This document shows positions 56,554-64,000 of a stretch of DNA of 64,000 nucleotides, in pieces. The stretch is from NCBI RefSeq assembly GCF_011764445.1, contig NZ_BLPG01000001.1, forward strand, positions 1,426,001-1,490,000, read 5' to 3'. This DNA is from Phytohabitans rumicis. GTDB lineage: Bacteria > Actinomycetota > Actinomycetes > Mycobacteriales > Micromonosporaceae. The notes beneath the pieces were generated by a model. The model was not told where the DNA came from. It did not search any database and saw only the letters and a list, made by a program, of their open reading frames with translations. Position numbers and translations under genes: made by a program. Numbering within the stretch: the first letter of the stretch is position 1; each line of letters starts with the position of its first letter.

Positions 56554-56593
56554 GGGCGTGAGGTGGGTGTCCGGGCGCCGGCGAGGACGACCA

Positions 56594-56624
56594 GCGGCGG
56601 CTGGCATTGCTGCTCAGCCGCCGC
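56594..56624. terminator. Stem-loop between the SDR remnant and the rhodanese gene
   Basis: GCGGCGGCTG (56594-56603) pairs with CAGCCGCCGC (56615-56624) over an 11-nt loop. It lies just past the rhodanese stop and may terminate that transcript. Confidence 0.5.
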
Positions 56625-56649
56625 CAGCGGTCAACGGCTCTGGCTGGCC

Positions 56650-56976
56650 TCAGAGGGATTCGGTGGGCAGGCCGGCGGCAGTCCAGTCCTCGATGCCCTC
56701 GCGATACTTGCGGACGTTGGTGTAGCCAAGGGCGGTGAGCCGGTCGGCGACCTGTCCGCTGTTAGGGCAGGCCGGGTTGGAGCAGTACGTGACGATCGCG
56801 GCGTCGCGGTCCGGCAGCAGGGCCGAGGCTTGCGCGTCCACCTCGGCAGGGGGCAGGGCGATGGCGCCGGGCAGGTGCTGCTTGGCGTGGTACTCGCCGC
56901 CCAGCGCGTCGACAACGGTGACGGTCCCGGCGCCGATCGCCGCCTTCAGTTCGTCTCGGGTGATCAGTGCGGTCAT
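56650..56976 (-). CDS. Rhodanese-like sulfurtransferase
   Basis: 108 residues with the rhodanese pattern VVDALGGEYHAKQHLPGAIA and an active-site loop VTYCSNPACPNS (Cys65), ending YREGIEDWTAAGLP. This single-domain form moves sulfane sulfur. It is divergent from a TetR gene with palindromic operators in between, so it is the most likely target of that regulator. It lies near the sulfur-uptake genes. Confidence 0.88.
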   Translation of the reverse strand: MTALITRDELKAAIGAGTVTVVDALGGEYHAKQHLPGAIALPPAEVDAQASALLPDRDAAIVTYCSNPACPNSGQVADRLTALGYTNVRKYREGIEDWTAAGLPTESL

Positions 56977-56996
56977 GTCGCTACCTCCAAGGGGAT

Positions 56997-57010
56997 CGGA
57001 CTATAGTCCG
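56997..57010. promoter_or_regulatory. TetR-type operator 1
   Basis: CGGACTATAGTCCG, a perfect 14-bp palindrome in the 37-76 bp gap between the rhodanese and TetR genes. Confidence 0.7.
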
Positions 57011-57030
57011 GTTATGCCTGGAGACAGTAG

Positions 57031-57044
57031 CGGACCACGGTCCG
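57031..57044. promoter_or_regulatory. TetR-type operator 2
   Basis: CGGACCACGGTCCG, the same palindrome with changes at the centre, 34 bp from operator 1 (about three helical turns). It lies upstream of the TetR start chosen here but inside the coding region if the ATG at 57014 is used. Confidence 0.6.
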
Positions 57045-57052
57045 GTTCTGCA

Positions 57053-57628
57053 ATGCCTCTGGAACTGCTCCGTAGCCCGCCGCCCAAGGAACGAGCGGAC
57101 GCCGCGCGCAACCGGGCGGCCGTACTCGACGCGGCCGCCCGGCTCTTCGCCGAGCACGGTGTGGCCACGGTCTCCATGGACGAGATCGCGGCCACTGCCG
57201 GGGTAGGCAAGGGCACGTTGTTCCGCCGCTTCGGAGACAAGGCCGGGTTAGCCGCTGCGCTGCTCGACACGCGCGAGCGGGTGCTGCAGGAGGCCATCCT
57301 GCACGGACCGCCGCCACTCGGCCCCGGGGCGCCCCCGGCCCAACGGCTCACCGCATTCCTCGACGCCTATTTGGACTACCTACTGGAGCACCTGGACCTG
57401 GTACGGATGTCGGAGACCGCCGCACCCGGCGCCCGCTACCGGATCGGGGCCTACCGATTCTGGCACCGGCACCTGGCGATCCTGCTGGCCGGCGTACCCG
57501 ACCCGGATCATGCCGCACACGTTCTCCTGGCCGCCCTGGCCGCCGAACACATGGCCGCGCTGCTACCTGAACTCGGCGAGCCGCGGATCCGCGCCGGGCT
57601 GCGCCGAATCGCCGGTCAACTGCGGTGA
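57053..57628 (+). CDS. TetR-family transcriptional regulator
   Basis: 191 residues from the ATG at 57053 (MPLELLRSPPPKERADAARN); an in-frame ATG at 57014 would add 13 residues and cover operator 2, so the shorter form is preferred. The helix-turn-helix is MDEIAATAGVGKGTLFRRFGDK. The C-terminal domain (YLLEHLDLVRMSETAAPG, HAAHVLLAALAAEHMAALL) fits the TetR_C type of actinomycete repressors. It probably represses itself and the divergent rhodanese gene through the two palindromes. Confidence 0.87.
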   Translation: MPLELLRSPPPKERADAARNRAAVLDAAARLFAEHGVATVSMDEIAATAGVGKGTLFRRFGDKAGLAAALLDTRERVLQEAILHGPPPLGPGAPPAQRLTAFLDAYLDYLLEHLDLVRMSETAAPGARYRIGAYRFWHRHLAILLAGVPDPDHAAHVLLAALAAEHMAALLPELGEPRIRAGLRRIAGQLR

Positions 57629-57697
57629 GCGCACCGCCGTCGTGGCGCCGGACACCATCTCCCGGTCCCGCGACATCACAGCCCACATCGGCTTCCT

Positions 57698-58711
57698 TTA
57701 GCGGGATGGGGCGAGGCTCGCGGGTTCGGCGGACGACTCGCCCGTTTGTGTCACTGTCGTGGTAGGACTATGCGGCGCGATCCGGATGAACACCGCGGTG
57801 CCGAGCTCGAGGCCCAGATCCAGGAACTCGTTGCGAGTGAGCGTCACCGTGACCGCCTGGTCGTCGGCCGTGGTCACCTCCACCCGGATCTCGAAGCCGA
57901 TGCGGGTGATCCTGGTGACCTGCCCCGGCACGCCGGCCGGATCCGCCGCGCCGCTGTGGAGTTGCAGGTCGTGCGGGCGGACGAGTTGGTCGCCCAGTTG
58001 GGTGACCGGGCCAAGGAAGCGCATGACGAAGTCGTTGGCCGGCTCGTCGTACAGCTGGTCGGGTGATCCGATCTGCTCGATCCGCCCTTCGTTGATGACG
58101 ACGATCTCGTCGGCGACCTCGAGCGCCTCCTCTTGGTCGTGGGTGACGAAGACGGTGGTGACGTGCACTTCGTCGTGCAGGCGGCGCAGCCAGTCCCGCA
58201 GCTCCTTGCGGACCTTGGCGTCGAGGGCGCCGAACGGCTCGTCCAGCAGAAGCACCGTCGGCTCGACGGCCAGGGCGCGGGCGAGCGCCATCCGCTGGCG
58301 CTGCCCGCCGGACAGCTGCGAGGGCAGCCGATCGGCGAACTGTTCCAGGTGTACGAGGGCGAGGAGTTCGTCGACGCGGCGGCGGATCTCGGCCTTGGGG
58401 CGTTTGCGGATCTCCAGGCCGAAGGCCACGTTGCGGCGTACCGACAGGTGCTTGAACGCCGCGTAGTGCTGGAACACGAAGCCCACGTTGCGTTTCTGCG
58501 GCGGCAAGTCGGTCGCGTCGATGCCTTCGATCTGGACCTTGCCGGTGTCGGTGCGCTCCAGCCCGGCGATGATGCGCAGGAGGGTGGACTTTCCTCCGCC
58601 GGAGGGGCCCAGCAGCGCGGTGAGCTGGCCGGCCGGGATGTTCACGGATATGTTGTCGAGCGCGACGAAGTCTCCGAAGCGCTTGCCCACGTTGGTGATC
58701 TCGATGCTCAA
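57698..58711 (-). CDS. cysA: Sulfate/thiosulfate ABC transporter ATP-binding protein
   Basis: 337 residues from a TTG that overlaps the cysW stop (TTGA). Walker A is GPSGGGKST (residues 35-43), the signature is QLSGGQRQR, Walker B is [12 protein letters not shown] and the H-loop THDQEE. The C-terminal TOBE-like domain ([12 protein letters not shown]) is typical of CysA. It powers sulfate uptake with CysT, CysW and the binding protein, and is the last gene of the four-gene operon. Confidence 0.93.
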   Translation of the reverse strand: MSIEITNVGKRFGDFVALDNISVNIPAGQLTALLGPSGGGKSTLLRIIAGLERTDTGKVQIEGIDATDLPPQKRNVGFVFQHYAAFKHLSVRRNVAFGLEIRKRPKAEIRRRVDELLALVHLEQFADRLPSQLSGGQRQRMALARALAVEPTVLLLDEPFGALDAKVRKELRDWLRRLHDEVHVTTVFVTHDQEEALEVADEIVVINEGRIEQIGSPDQLYDEPANDFVMRFLGPVTQLGDQLVRPHDLQLHSGAADPAGVPGQVTRITRIGFEIRVEVTTADDQAVTVTLTRNEFLDLGLELGTAVFIRIAPHSPTTTVTQTGESSAEPASLAPSR

Positions 58712-59547
58712 CGGTTGTCCTTCGGCCGGATGACGGAGACGACGATAATGGCGGCCACCGCGACGAGGGCGAGGAGGAACGCGGTGGCGTAGGCGCCGCC
58801 GCGGTCGAAGTTCAGGTACTTCTCCTCGACCACGAGGGTGGCCGTGCGGGTCTGGCCGAGCACGTTGCCGGACACGACCTTGACCGCACCGAACTCGCCG
58901 AGTGAACGGGCGAGGCTCAACACGACCCCGTACGTGACGCCCCACTTGATAGCGGGCAGGGTGATCCGGCGGAAGGTCTGGAACGCGTTGGCGCCGAGGC
59001 TCCGCGCGGCCTGTTCCTGCTCGTCGCCGATCTCTTCCAGGACGGGCACGACCTCCCGGATCACCAGGGGCAGGGCCACGAAGACCGTCGCCATCACCAT
59101 GCCCGGCACCGCGAAGATGATCTGGAAGCCCATCGCTTCAAGGGTCGGCCCGAACCAGCCGTCGCGGCCGCCGTAGACCAGTACCAGCGAGAGGCCGACG
59201 ACGATGGGCGAGATCGACAGCGGCACGTCCAGCAGGGCGTTGAGCAGCCGCTTGCCGGGAAAGTCGTAGCGGACGATCAGCATGGAGATACCGACGCCGA
59301 ACACCGTGTTGATGACGACGGCGGTGATCGCGATGCCCACGGTGAGCTTCAGCGCGTGGACCACATCGGGGTCGTCGAGGATCGCGTTCAGGTCGGTGAA
59401 GCCGTCCTCGAACGCGTTGCGCCCGACCAGGTAGAGCGGCCACGCGACGAGCAGGAACAGGTACGCGGTCACCACGAGGCGCAGGACGTACCGACCTGGG
59501 CCCTGGCGACCCGCTCGGACCTTGGCCGCGGCGGTGCGGTCAGCCAC
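58708..59547 (-). CDS. cysW: Sulfate ABC transporter permease CysW
   Basis: 279 residues from a GTG, overlapping cysT by 8 bp and cysA by 4 bp. Six helices and the EAA loop [20 protein letters not shown] are visible, with the CysW-type ending [13 protein letters not shown] and [14 protein letters not shown]. It forms the sulfate channel with CysT. Confidence 0.92.
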   Translation of the reverse strand: MADRTAAAKVRAGRQGPGRYVLRLVVTAYLFLLVAWPLYLVGRNAFEDGFTDLNAILDDPDVVHALKLTVGIAITAVVINTVFGVGISMLIVRYDFPGKRLLNALLDVPLSISPIVVGLSLVLVYGGRDGWFGPTLEAMGFQIIFAVPGMVMATVFVALPLVIREVVPVLEEIGDEQEQAARSLGANAFQTFRRITLPAIKWGVTYGVVLSLARSLGEFGAVKVVSGNVLGQTRTATLVVEEKYLNFDRGGAYATAFLLALVAVAAIIVVSVIRPKDNR

Positions 59548-60388
59548 GGCGCACCACCCTTCGCTGGATAACGTCGAGGATGACGATGACGGCGAACGAG
59601 ATCGCCAACAGCACCGCGGCCACGGCCGCCGCGCTGTCCGGGTTGTCGTTCTCGATGCTGCTGAGGATCCGCACCGAGGCGACTTCGGTGCGCATCGGCA
59701 GGTTGCCGGACAGCAGGACCAGCGAGCCGTACTCGCTCACCCCGCGGGCGAACGACAGCGCGGCGCCGGCAGCGATGGCCGGGGTCAGGCTGGGCAGGAT
59801 GATCCGCCGGAACGTGGTGAGCCGGCTCGCGCCCAGCGACGCCGCCGCCTCCTCGACCTCGGGGTCGAGTTCGGCCAGCACCGGCTGCACGGTACGCACG
59901 ATGAACGGCAGCGTGACGAACAGGAAGGCCAGGAACACCGCGACCCGGGTGTTGGCGATGTTGATCCCGAGCGGGCTGTCCGGGCCGTACAGCGACAGCA
60001 GCACCAGGCCGGCGACGATCGTCGGTAGCGCGAACGGGATGTCAATCAGGACCTCGAGGGCTCGCTTGCCGAAGAACCGGTCGCGCACCAGCACCCAAGC
60101 GATGAGCGTGCCCATGACGATGTTGACCACCGTGACGAGCGCCGCGGTGCCGACGGTGAGCCGGATCGCGGCGGCGGACTGCTCGTTGGTCACCGCCCGC
60201 CAGAAGCCGCCCCAGCCGCCCTCCGACGCCGTCACCACCACAGCGGTCAGCGGGATGAGCACGAGGAGGCTGAACCACAGCATCGCCACCCCGAGGCCCA
60301 GGCCGGAGACCCGGGTGAGCGGCAGGCCGCCCCGGGCCGACCGGCGGGTGGCCGCCGGTCGGTCCGGAGCGAGTGCGGTCGAGGTCAC
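59540..60388 (-). CDS. cysT: Sulfate ABC transporter permease CysT (CysU)
   Basis: 282 residues from a GTG overlapping the binding-protein stop (GTGA). The N-terminus is charged, then six helices follow; the EAA loop is EEAAASLGASRLTTFRRIIL and the segment FARGVSEYGSLVLLSGNLPM is the CysT signature. It acts in the inner membrane with CysW. Confidence 0.93.
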   Translation of the reverse strand: MTSTALAPDRPAATRRSARGGLPLTRVSGLGLGVAMLWFSLLVLIPLTAVVVTASEGGWGGFWRAVTNEQSAAAIRLTVGTAALVTVVNIVMGTLIAWVLVRDRFFGKRALEVLIDIPFALPTIVAGLVLLSLYGPDSPLGINIANTRVAVFLAFLFVTLPFIVRTVQPVLAELDPEVEEAAASLGASRLTTFRRIILPSLTPAIAAGAALSFARGVSEYGSLVLLSGNLPMRTEVASVRILSSIENDNPDSAAAVAAVLLAISFAVIVILDVIQRRVVRRG

Positions 60389-61413
60389 TGCGCCTTCCCG
60401 GACGCGGTAATGATCTTGGTGACGAGACCCGCGTCCTCATCGAAGAACTTCTTCGACAACGCCGACCAGCTCTCGAAGTCCTTGTCCACGGTGAGCAGCT
60501 TCTGCGGGGTCGGGAACGGGTTGTTCGGATCGATCGCCCCCTCGACACCCTTGGTGTCGACGCCGTCGATGATCGGCCGGAAGCCCTTGAGCGCGAACTG
60601 GCGCTGGCCCTGCGGACCCAGCACGAAGTCCAGCCACTCCTTCGCCTTCGGGTTGGCGTTCTTGAGCACCGCGCCCGGGTTCTCGATCAGGATGGTCGTC
60701 GACGGGAGGACCCAGTCGAGCTTCTCACCGTTCTGGCGGGCCAGGATCGTCTCGTTCTCGTAGGCGAGCAGGACGTCGCCGGTACCGCCGAGGAACGCGG
60801 TGGTAGCGTCCCGACCGCTGTTGGGCAGCGCTACCACGTTCGCGAACAGCTTGGTGAGGTAGTCCTGCGCCTGCGCGTCGGTCCCGCCGTTGGCGGTGAT
60901 GTGACCCCAGGCGGCGAGCGCGTTCCACCGGGCCGCGCCCGACGAGGCGGGGTTGGGCGTGACGATGCTGATGCCCGGCTTGATCAGGTCGTCCCAGCCC
61001 TGGATGTTCTTGGGATTCCCCTCGCGCACCGCGAGCACGACGACCGACGAGGACACGATGCCCTTGTTCGCCCCGCTGTTCCAGCCCGCGTCGACCAGGT
61101 CGGCGTCGACCAGCCGGGTCACGTCGCTGGTCACGGAGAAGTGCACGTAGTCGGCTTTCAGCCCGGACACCACCGCGCGGCTCTGGTCACCGGACGCGCC
61201 GTACGAGGTCTTGAACTTGACACCCTTGCCCGCGTCGGTCTTGTTCCACTCCGCGGCGATCGCCTTATTCGCCGCCTCGGGGACGGCGAAGCCGACGATG
61301 TTCAGCGTCACGGACTCACCGGCCGACTCCCCTCCTCCATCGCCACCGCAGGCCGACAGCGCCAAGCTGGCGACGAGGGCGAGAGCGGCGGCCGCTCTGG
61401 TCCGAATCTTCAT
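60385..61413 (-). CDS. sbp: Sulfate-binding lipoprotein
   Basis: 342 residues with lipobox LSAC (Cys22). The family motifs SYGASGDQSRAVVSGLKADY, NPASSGAARWN and NETILARQNG correspond to the sulfate-binding residues of Sbp/CysP. The ATG follows GGAGGA. It captures sulfate (or thiosulfate) for CysTWA. Expression is likely under the Rrf2-type regulator next door. Confidence 0.92.
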   Translation of the reverse strand: MKIRTRAAAALALVASLALSACGGDGGGESAGESVTLNIVGFAVPEAANKAIAAEWNKTDAGKGVKFKTSYGASGDQSRAVVSGLKADYVHFSVTSDVTRLVDADLVDAGWNSGANKGIVSSSVVVLAVREGNPKNIQGWDDLIKPGISIVTPNPASSGAARWNALAAWGHITANGGTDAQAQDYLTKLFANVVALPNSGRDATTAFLGGTGDVLLAYENETILARQNGEKLDWVLPSTTILIENPGAVLKNANPKAKEWLDFVLGPQGQRQFALKGFRPIIDGVDTKGVEGAIDPNNPFPTPQKLLTVDKDFESWSALSKKFFDEDAGLVTKIITASGKAQ

Positions 61414-61446
61414 GGGAACCCATCCTCCTTCAGCGCGTCTCCGCGC

Positions 61447-61456
61447 GATATATATC
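61447..61456. promoter_or_regulatory. Palindrome in the sulfate operon leader
   Basis: GATATATATC, a perfect AT-rich 10-bp palindrome about 35 bp upstream of the binding-protein start in an otherwise GC-rich region; possibly the -10 region or a regulator site. Confidence 0.35.
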
Positions 61457-61500
61457 TCCGAGCGAAAAGGTCGGGAATATGGACAAACAAGAGTGAAGCG

Positions 61501-61566
61501 TCAGCGACTACGAGCGCCTGCCGGGCCTCGATGCCAGCGGCGGCAACTCTCGACCGAATATCCCAT
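61501..61566 (-). other. Possible leader peptide upstream of the sulfate operon
   Basis: A 21-codon frame (MGYSVESCRRWHRGPAG then ARSR) lies in the 5' leader, containing one Cys. Short Cys-containing leader peptides precede sulfur genes in actinobacteria. There is no clear ribosome binding site, so this is speculative. Confidence 0.25.
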
Positions 61567-61581
61567 CTAGTCGACAGACTT

Positions 61582-62007
61582 TCAAGAGTTAGGTACGGCC
61601 GCGGGACGGCCGGGCGCGAGCAGGTCGGCGAGGCTGGCGCTGTCGACGATGCCCTCGATCGCCCGGTGCACCGACAGCCAGACCTCGCTCAGTCCGGCGG
61701 CGACGCCGTGGTACGAGGCGCCGGCAGTCGGGAGCCCCCGGACCGTCGTAATCGCCCCATTGGTGGCGCGCAGCACGTCGCCCACCGTGATGTCCTGCGG
61801 CGCACGGGTCAAGGCGTACCCACCGTCGGCCCCACGCAGGCTGTGCAGCAGGCCGGCCCGGCGCAGATCGAGCAGGATGCCTTGCAGGAACGCGTACGGG
61901 ATGTCCTGACTCGCGGCCAGATCGGCCGCCTTCGCCAACTCCGGATGGTGGGCCGCCACGGCGAGCATGGCGCGCACGGCGTAGTCGGTCCGCGCGGACA
62001 CGTACAC
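61582..62007 (-). CDS. Rrf2-family transcriptional regulator
   Basis: About 141 residues from a GTG at 62007 (VYVSARTDYAVRAMLAVAAH, the standard Rrf2 N-terminus); GGAG lies upstream. The wing reads LRRAGLLHSLRGADGGYALTR. The cluster of cysteines that binds an Fe-S centre in IscR-type members is absent, so it is more like the CymR or HipB-like sulfur sensors. It is convergent in function with the sulfate operon and the sulfur-related genes on both sides, which are its likely targets. Confidence 0.85.
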   Translation of the reverse strand: MYVSARTDYAVRAMLAVAAHHPELAKAADLAASQDIPYAFLQGILLDLRRAGLLHSLRGADGGYALTRAPQDITVGDVLRATNGAITTVRGLPTAGASYHGVAAGLSEVWLSVHRAIEGIVDSASLADLLAPGRPAAVPNS

Positions 62008-62104
62008 GACCTGACTCCGTTCTCCGATCTTTCCCACTTGATATGTAGGAATAGTGGACTGAGTTCGCTCGCGAGTCAAGTCCGGGAGGTGGTGGGCCTT
62101 CGGA

Positions 62105-62842
62105 TCAGGTGTAGAGGGTGAACTCGGGGTACGCGCCGTTGAGGTAGTGATCGCCGACCTCGCGCCGTTTGTAGGCGACCGGGTCGTGCAGGGTGTGCGT
62201 GCGCACGTTGCGCCAGAATCTGTCGAGGCCGTACCGATTGCTGGTGGCGCGGGCCCCGGTCACCTCGTAGATGCCCGCGGTGACGTCCAGCGCGACGTCG
62301 GTGGCGACCACCTTGAGCCGGGCCACGGCCGCCGCGACCTCGCCGCGTTCGTCCCAGGTCAGCGCGGGTCCGCGCGCGACGGCCGCGGCGAGGTGGGCGG
62401 CGACCCGGTCGGCCAGGGCGCCCGCCGCGTCCAGGCGGGCGGCGAAGCTGCCGTACGTGGACAGGACGTACGGCTCGCGGGTGGCCGCGTCGATGCCGCT
62501 GAGCACCCACGGGCGGGAGACGGTACGGGTGTAGTCGCGGGCGACGGCCAGCGCGCCCTCCGCGATGCCCAGGTAGAAGTGGCCGAAGACGGCCTGGATC
62601 GCTGGGGTGATCACGGTGGCCAGGGGCGTCAGCTTCGCCGGTGCCAGCGAGCCGATCACGTGCTCGGGGTCGATGCGTACCTCGGTGAAGGGCTGCCGCC
62701 AGTGTTGTGGACGGTCTGGGTCAGGGGACGGCCCGCGGCGTCGCTAGCCGTTGCCGCACAAGGCAGCCGCCGCGCGGTCCAGCTGGGCCGCACCCGCCGG
62801 GATAGCGAAGGTCTCGTCGAGGTCGGGGGCCTGCACAGTCAT
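62105..62842 (-). pseudogene. DszC/SfnB-like flavoprotein monooxygenase, large internal deletion
   Basis: The N-terminus (MTVQAPDLDETF then ARLDRAAAAL-type residues) ends at a stop near 62744. The C-terminal half resumes in another frame (HWRQPFTEVRIDPEHVIG, AVFGHFYLGIAEGALAVARD, YLNGAYPEFTLYT) and matches the acyl-CoA dehydrogenase-like domain of sulfur-acquisition oxidoreductases. About 200 residues, covering the FAD-binding middle part, are absent. The family uses reduced flavin to attack organosulfur compounds. The context of sulfate uptake supports that role, but this copy is dead. Confidence 0.75.
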
Positions 62843-62974
62843 CGTTGGTTCGCTCCGTATCGCGGTTGTCGTTTCTGGCGATCGAATTCTGCGCAGCCAT
62901 GACGGCGCAGCGGAAGTACGCACTAATTTCTGCCCCGGTGAGGTGGAGGGAACCATGACCATGGTCGATAATTC

Positions 62975-62991
62975 CTATCGGGTAGATAGGT
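62975..62991. promoter_or_regulatory. Inverted repeat upstream of the carbonic anhydrase gene
   Basis: CCTATC (62975-62980) and GATAGG (62986-62991) face each other around GGGTA. It lies about 27 bp before the start codon and resembles the CCTAC/GTAGG repeat at 63798. A TCCTAC motif also occurs just upstream of the Rrf2 gene. A shared Rrf2 site is possible. Confidence 0.45.
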
Positions 62992-63017
62992 GTAAGTGAT
63001 CCGGATGGGAGCTGGCC

Positions 63018-63512
63018 ATGACCGTCACCGACGAACTGCTCGCCAACGCCGAGCGATACGCACAGACCTTCGACAAGGGGCATCTGCCGCTGCCTCCGGC
63101 CCGCGGCGTCGCGGTGCTGGCGTGCATGGACGCGCGACTGAACCCGTACGGGCTGCTGGGTCTACAGGAAGGCGACGCCCATGTCATCCGCAACGCCGGC
63201 GGCGTGGTGACCGCCGGCGAGCGGCGGAGTCTGGCCATCAGCCAGCGCCTGCTGGGCACCCGCGAGATCATCCTCATCCATCACACGGACTGCGGCATGC
63301 TCACCTTCACCGACGACGACTTCAAGTCCAAGATCCAGGCCGAGACCGGGATCAAGCCGGACTGGTCCGCCGAAGCGTTCGCCGATCTGGACGAGGACGT
63401 GCGCCAGTCGATCCGGCGGATCGACGCCGACCCGTTCATCCCGTACACCGACCACGTGCGGGGCTTCGTCTACGAGGTGGAGACCGGGCGGCTGCGCGAG
63501 GTGGTCGCATGA
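63018..63512 (+). CDS. Beta-carbonic anhydrase
   Basis: 164 residues with the beta-class zinc ligands Cys36 (ACMDARLN, with Asp38-Arg40 dyad), His89 and Cys92 (LIHHTDCGM). The short form lacks the extra N-terminal helix of larger members, as in many actinomycete proteins found beside sulfur genes. It interconverts CO2 and bicarbonate. The ATG follows GGGAG. Its stop overlaps the HxlR remnant. Confidence 0.92.
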   Translation: MTVTDELLANAERYAQTFDKGHLPLPPARGVAVLACMDARLNPYGLLGLQEGDAHVIRNAGGVVTAGERRSLAISQRLLGTREIILIHHTDCGMLTFTDDDFKSKIQAETGIKPDWSAEAFADLDEDVRQSIRRIDADPFIPYTDHVRGFVYEVETGRLREVVA

Positions 63513-63733
63513 CCCATCACGGCAACCACGCAGACGTAGACGCGGTCCTCGCCGCGCGCGACGACACGACCTGCCGGGTCCGCGAGGTCCTGGACCGGGT
63601 CGGCGAGAAGTGGGCGGTAACCGGGCTGGTGATCCGTACCGTGCACCCGGTGGTGCCACCGCGGGTCGACTACGCGCTCACCCCCTTGGGCGTGACCCTG
63701 CTCGACACCGTGGCGAGGCGAGAAACCAGATGA
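63509..63733 (+). pseudogene. HxlR-family regulator, internal deletion of the DNA-binding core
   Basis: The ATG overlaps the previous stop (ATGA). The start has CRVREVLDRVGEKWAV and the end TRTVHPVVPPRVDYALTPLG-like residues, both canonical HxlR segments, but the roughly 40 residues in between (the recognition helix and wing: FNELRR, GISQRMLT type) are missing without a frame change. The remaining 74-residue protein could not bind DNA normally. It may be a relic or a dominant-negative form. Confidence 0.75.
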
Positions 63734-63797
63734 CCTCGGCCTGCTCGCGCGCCCGCGCCCAGCGCTGCACGGCGTGTGACCCAGGTCTCAGCCTGAT

Positions 63798-63814
63798 CCT
63801 ACTTATTCTGTAGG
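63798..63814. promoter_or_regulatory. Inverted repeat upstream of the luciferase-like gene
   Basis: CCTAC (63798-63802) and GTAGG (63810-63814) around a 7-nt AT-rich spacer, with a further AGTAGG nearby. It lies about 60 bp before the start of the next gene and resembles the repeat at 62975. Confidence 0.4.
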
Positions 63815-63876
63815 TTTAGTAGGCTGGGCCGACGGAGGTCAGCCGACCCTTCCCCGCCCATGACTGAGGGGTGCCG

Positions 63877-64000
63877 ATGAGCTTAACTCCGCTGTCCATT
63901 TTGGACCTGGCGCCAGTACTGTCCGGCGGCACCCCGGCGCAAGCGCTGCGTAACACGATCGACCTGGCGCAGCAGGCCGAGCAGGCCGGCTACCGGCGGT
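63877..64000 (+). CDS. Luciferase-like monooxygenase, N-terminus only
   Basis: Starts ATG at 63877 (GAGGGGTG upstream) and runs off the window. The residues LTPLSILDLAPVLSGGTPAQ and IDLAQQAEQAGYRR match the start of LLM class flavin-dependent oxidoreductases. In a sulfur-acquisition setting it could be an alkanesulfonate- or organosulfur-type monooxygenase, but the window ends too soon to assign a substrate. Confidence 0.7.
   Translation, partial: MSLTPLSILDLAPVLSGGTPAQALRNTIDLAQQAEQAGYRR

Overview
The DNA is GC-rich with GTG/TTG starts, Shine-Dalgarno sites, many ATGA/GTGA stop-start overlaps, LacI/TetR/Rrf2/HxlR regulators and very long secreted RHS and LamG-type proteins. This points to a filamentous actinomycete, perhaps Micromonosporaceae; the family is inference. 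No rRNA and no complete tRNA gene was seen.

Layout. 1-4.75 kb: a Mur-ligase/FolC-like enzyme cut by the window edge, a class I glutamine amidotransferase, a small membrane protein and a large P-loop ATPase with TPR repeats. 4.86-9.35 kb: an ISL3-type transposase fragment fused to a type I-E-like CRISPR array of about 68 repeats, with no cas gene in the window. 9.6-22.5 kb: a polymorphic-toxin locus made of a large secreted multi-domain protein, an RHS protein with a HINT domain and a papain-like toxin tip, and a small probable immunity gene. 22.9-25.8 kb: a decayed zone in which an IS3 element has split a lipoprotein gene, followed by a sigma-factor remnant and the 3' half of a tRNA-Pro gene (attachment-site scar).

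25.9-55.7 kb: a large glycoside and uronate catabolic island. It has two ABC importers (a family 5/Dpp type and a family 1/MalEFG type), two GH2 beta-glucuronidase-like enzymes, two GH78 alpha-L-rhamnosidases, two GH1 beta-glucosidase-like enzymes, glucuronate isomerase, a fructuronate-reductase-like enzyme, a Gfo/Idh/MocA oxidoreductase, an SDR, a LarA-like racemase, three LacI regulators and a TetR. Glycosides would enter by the ABC systems, be trimmed in the cytoplasm (none of the hydrolases has a signal peptide), and the glucuronate would pass through UxaC and the UxuB-like enzyme. LacI-type palindromes with cores such as AACCGGTT or AACCGATT recur at the promoter regions, suggesting one regulon.

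55.7-57.6 kb: a patchwork of RibA, MDR and SDR remnants, a rhodanese and a TetR gene with palindromic operators. 57.7-64 kb: a sulfur-assimilation block with sulfate ABC transporter genes, an Rrf2 regulator, a deleted DszC/SfnB-like flavoprotein gene, a beta-carbonic anhydrase, an HxlR gene lacking its DNA-recognition part, and the start of a luciferase-like monooxygenase.

A striking technical feature: six genes between 29.9 and 42.2 kb each carry one frameshift at a run of four G or C where an intact frame needs five. Several CRISPR repeats show similar run-length changes. This looks like systematic homopolymer under-calling, so those genes may be intact in the organism.
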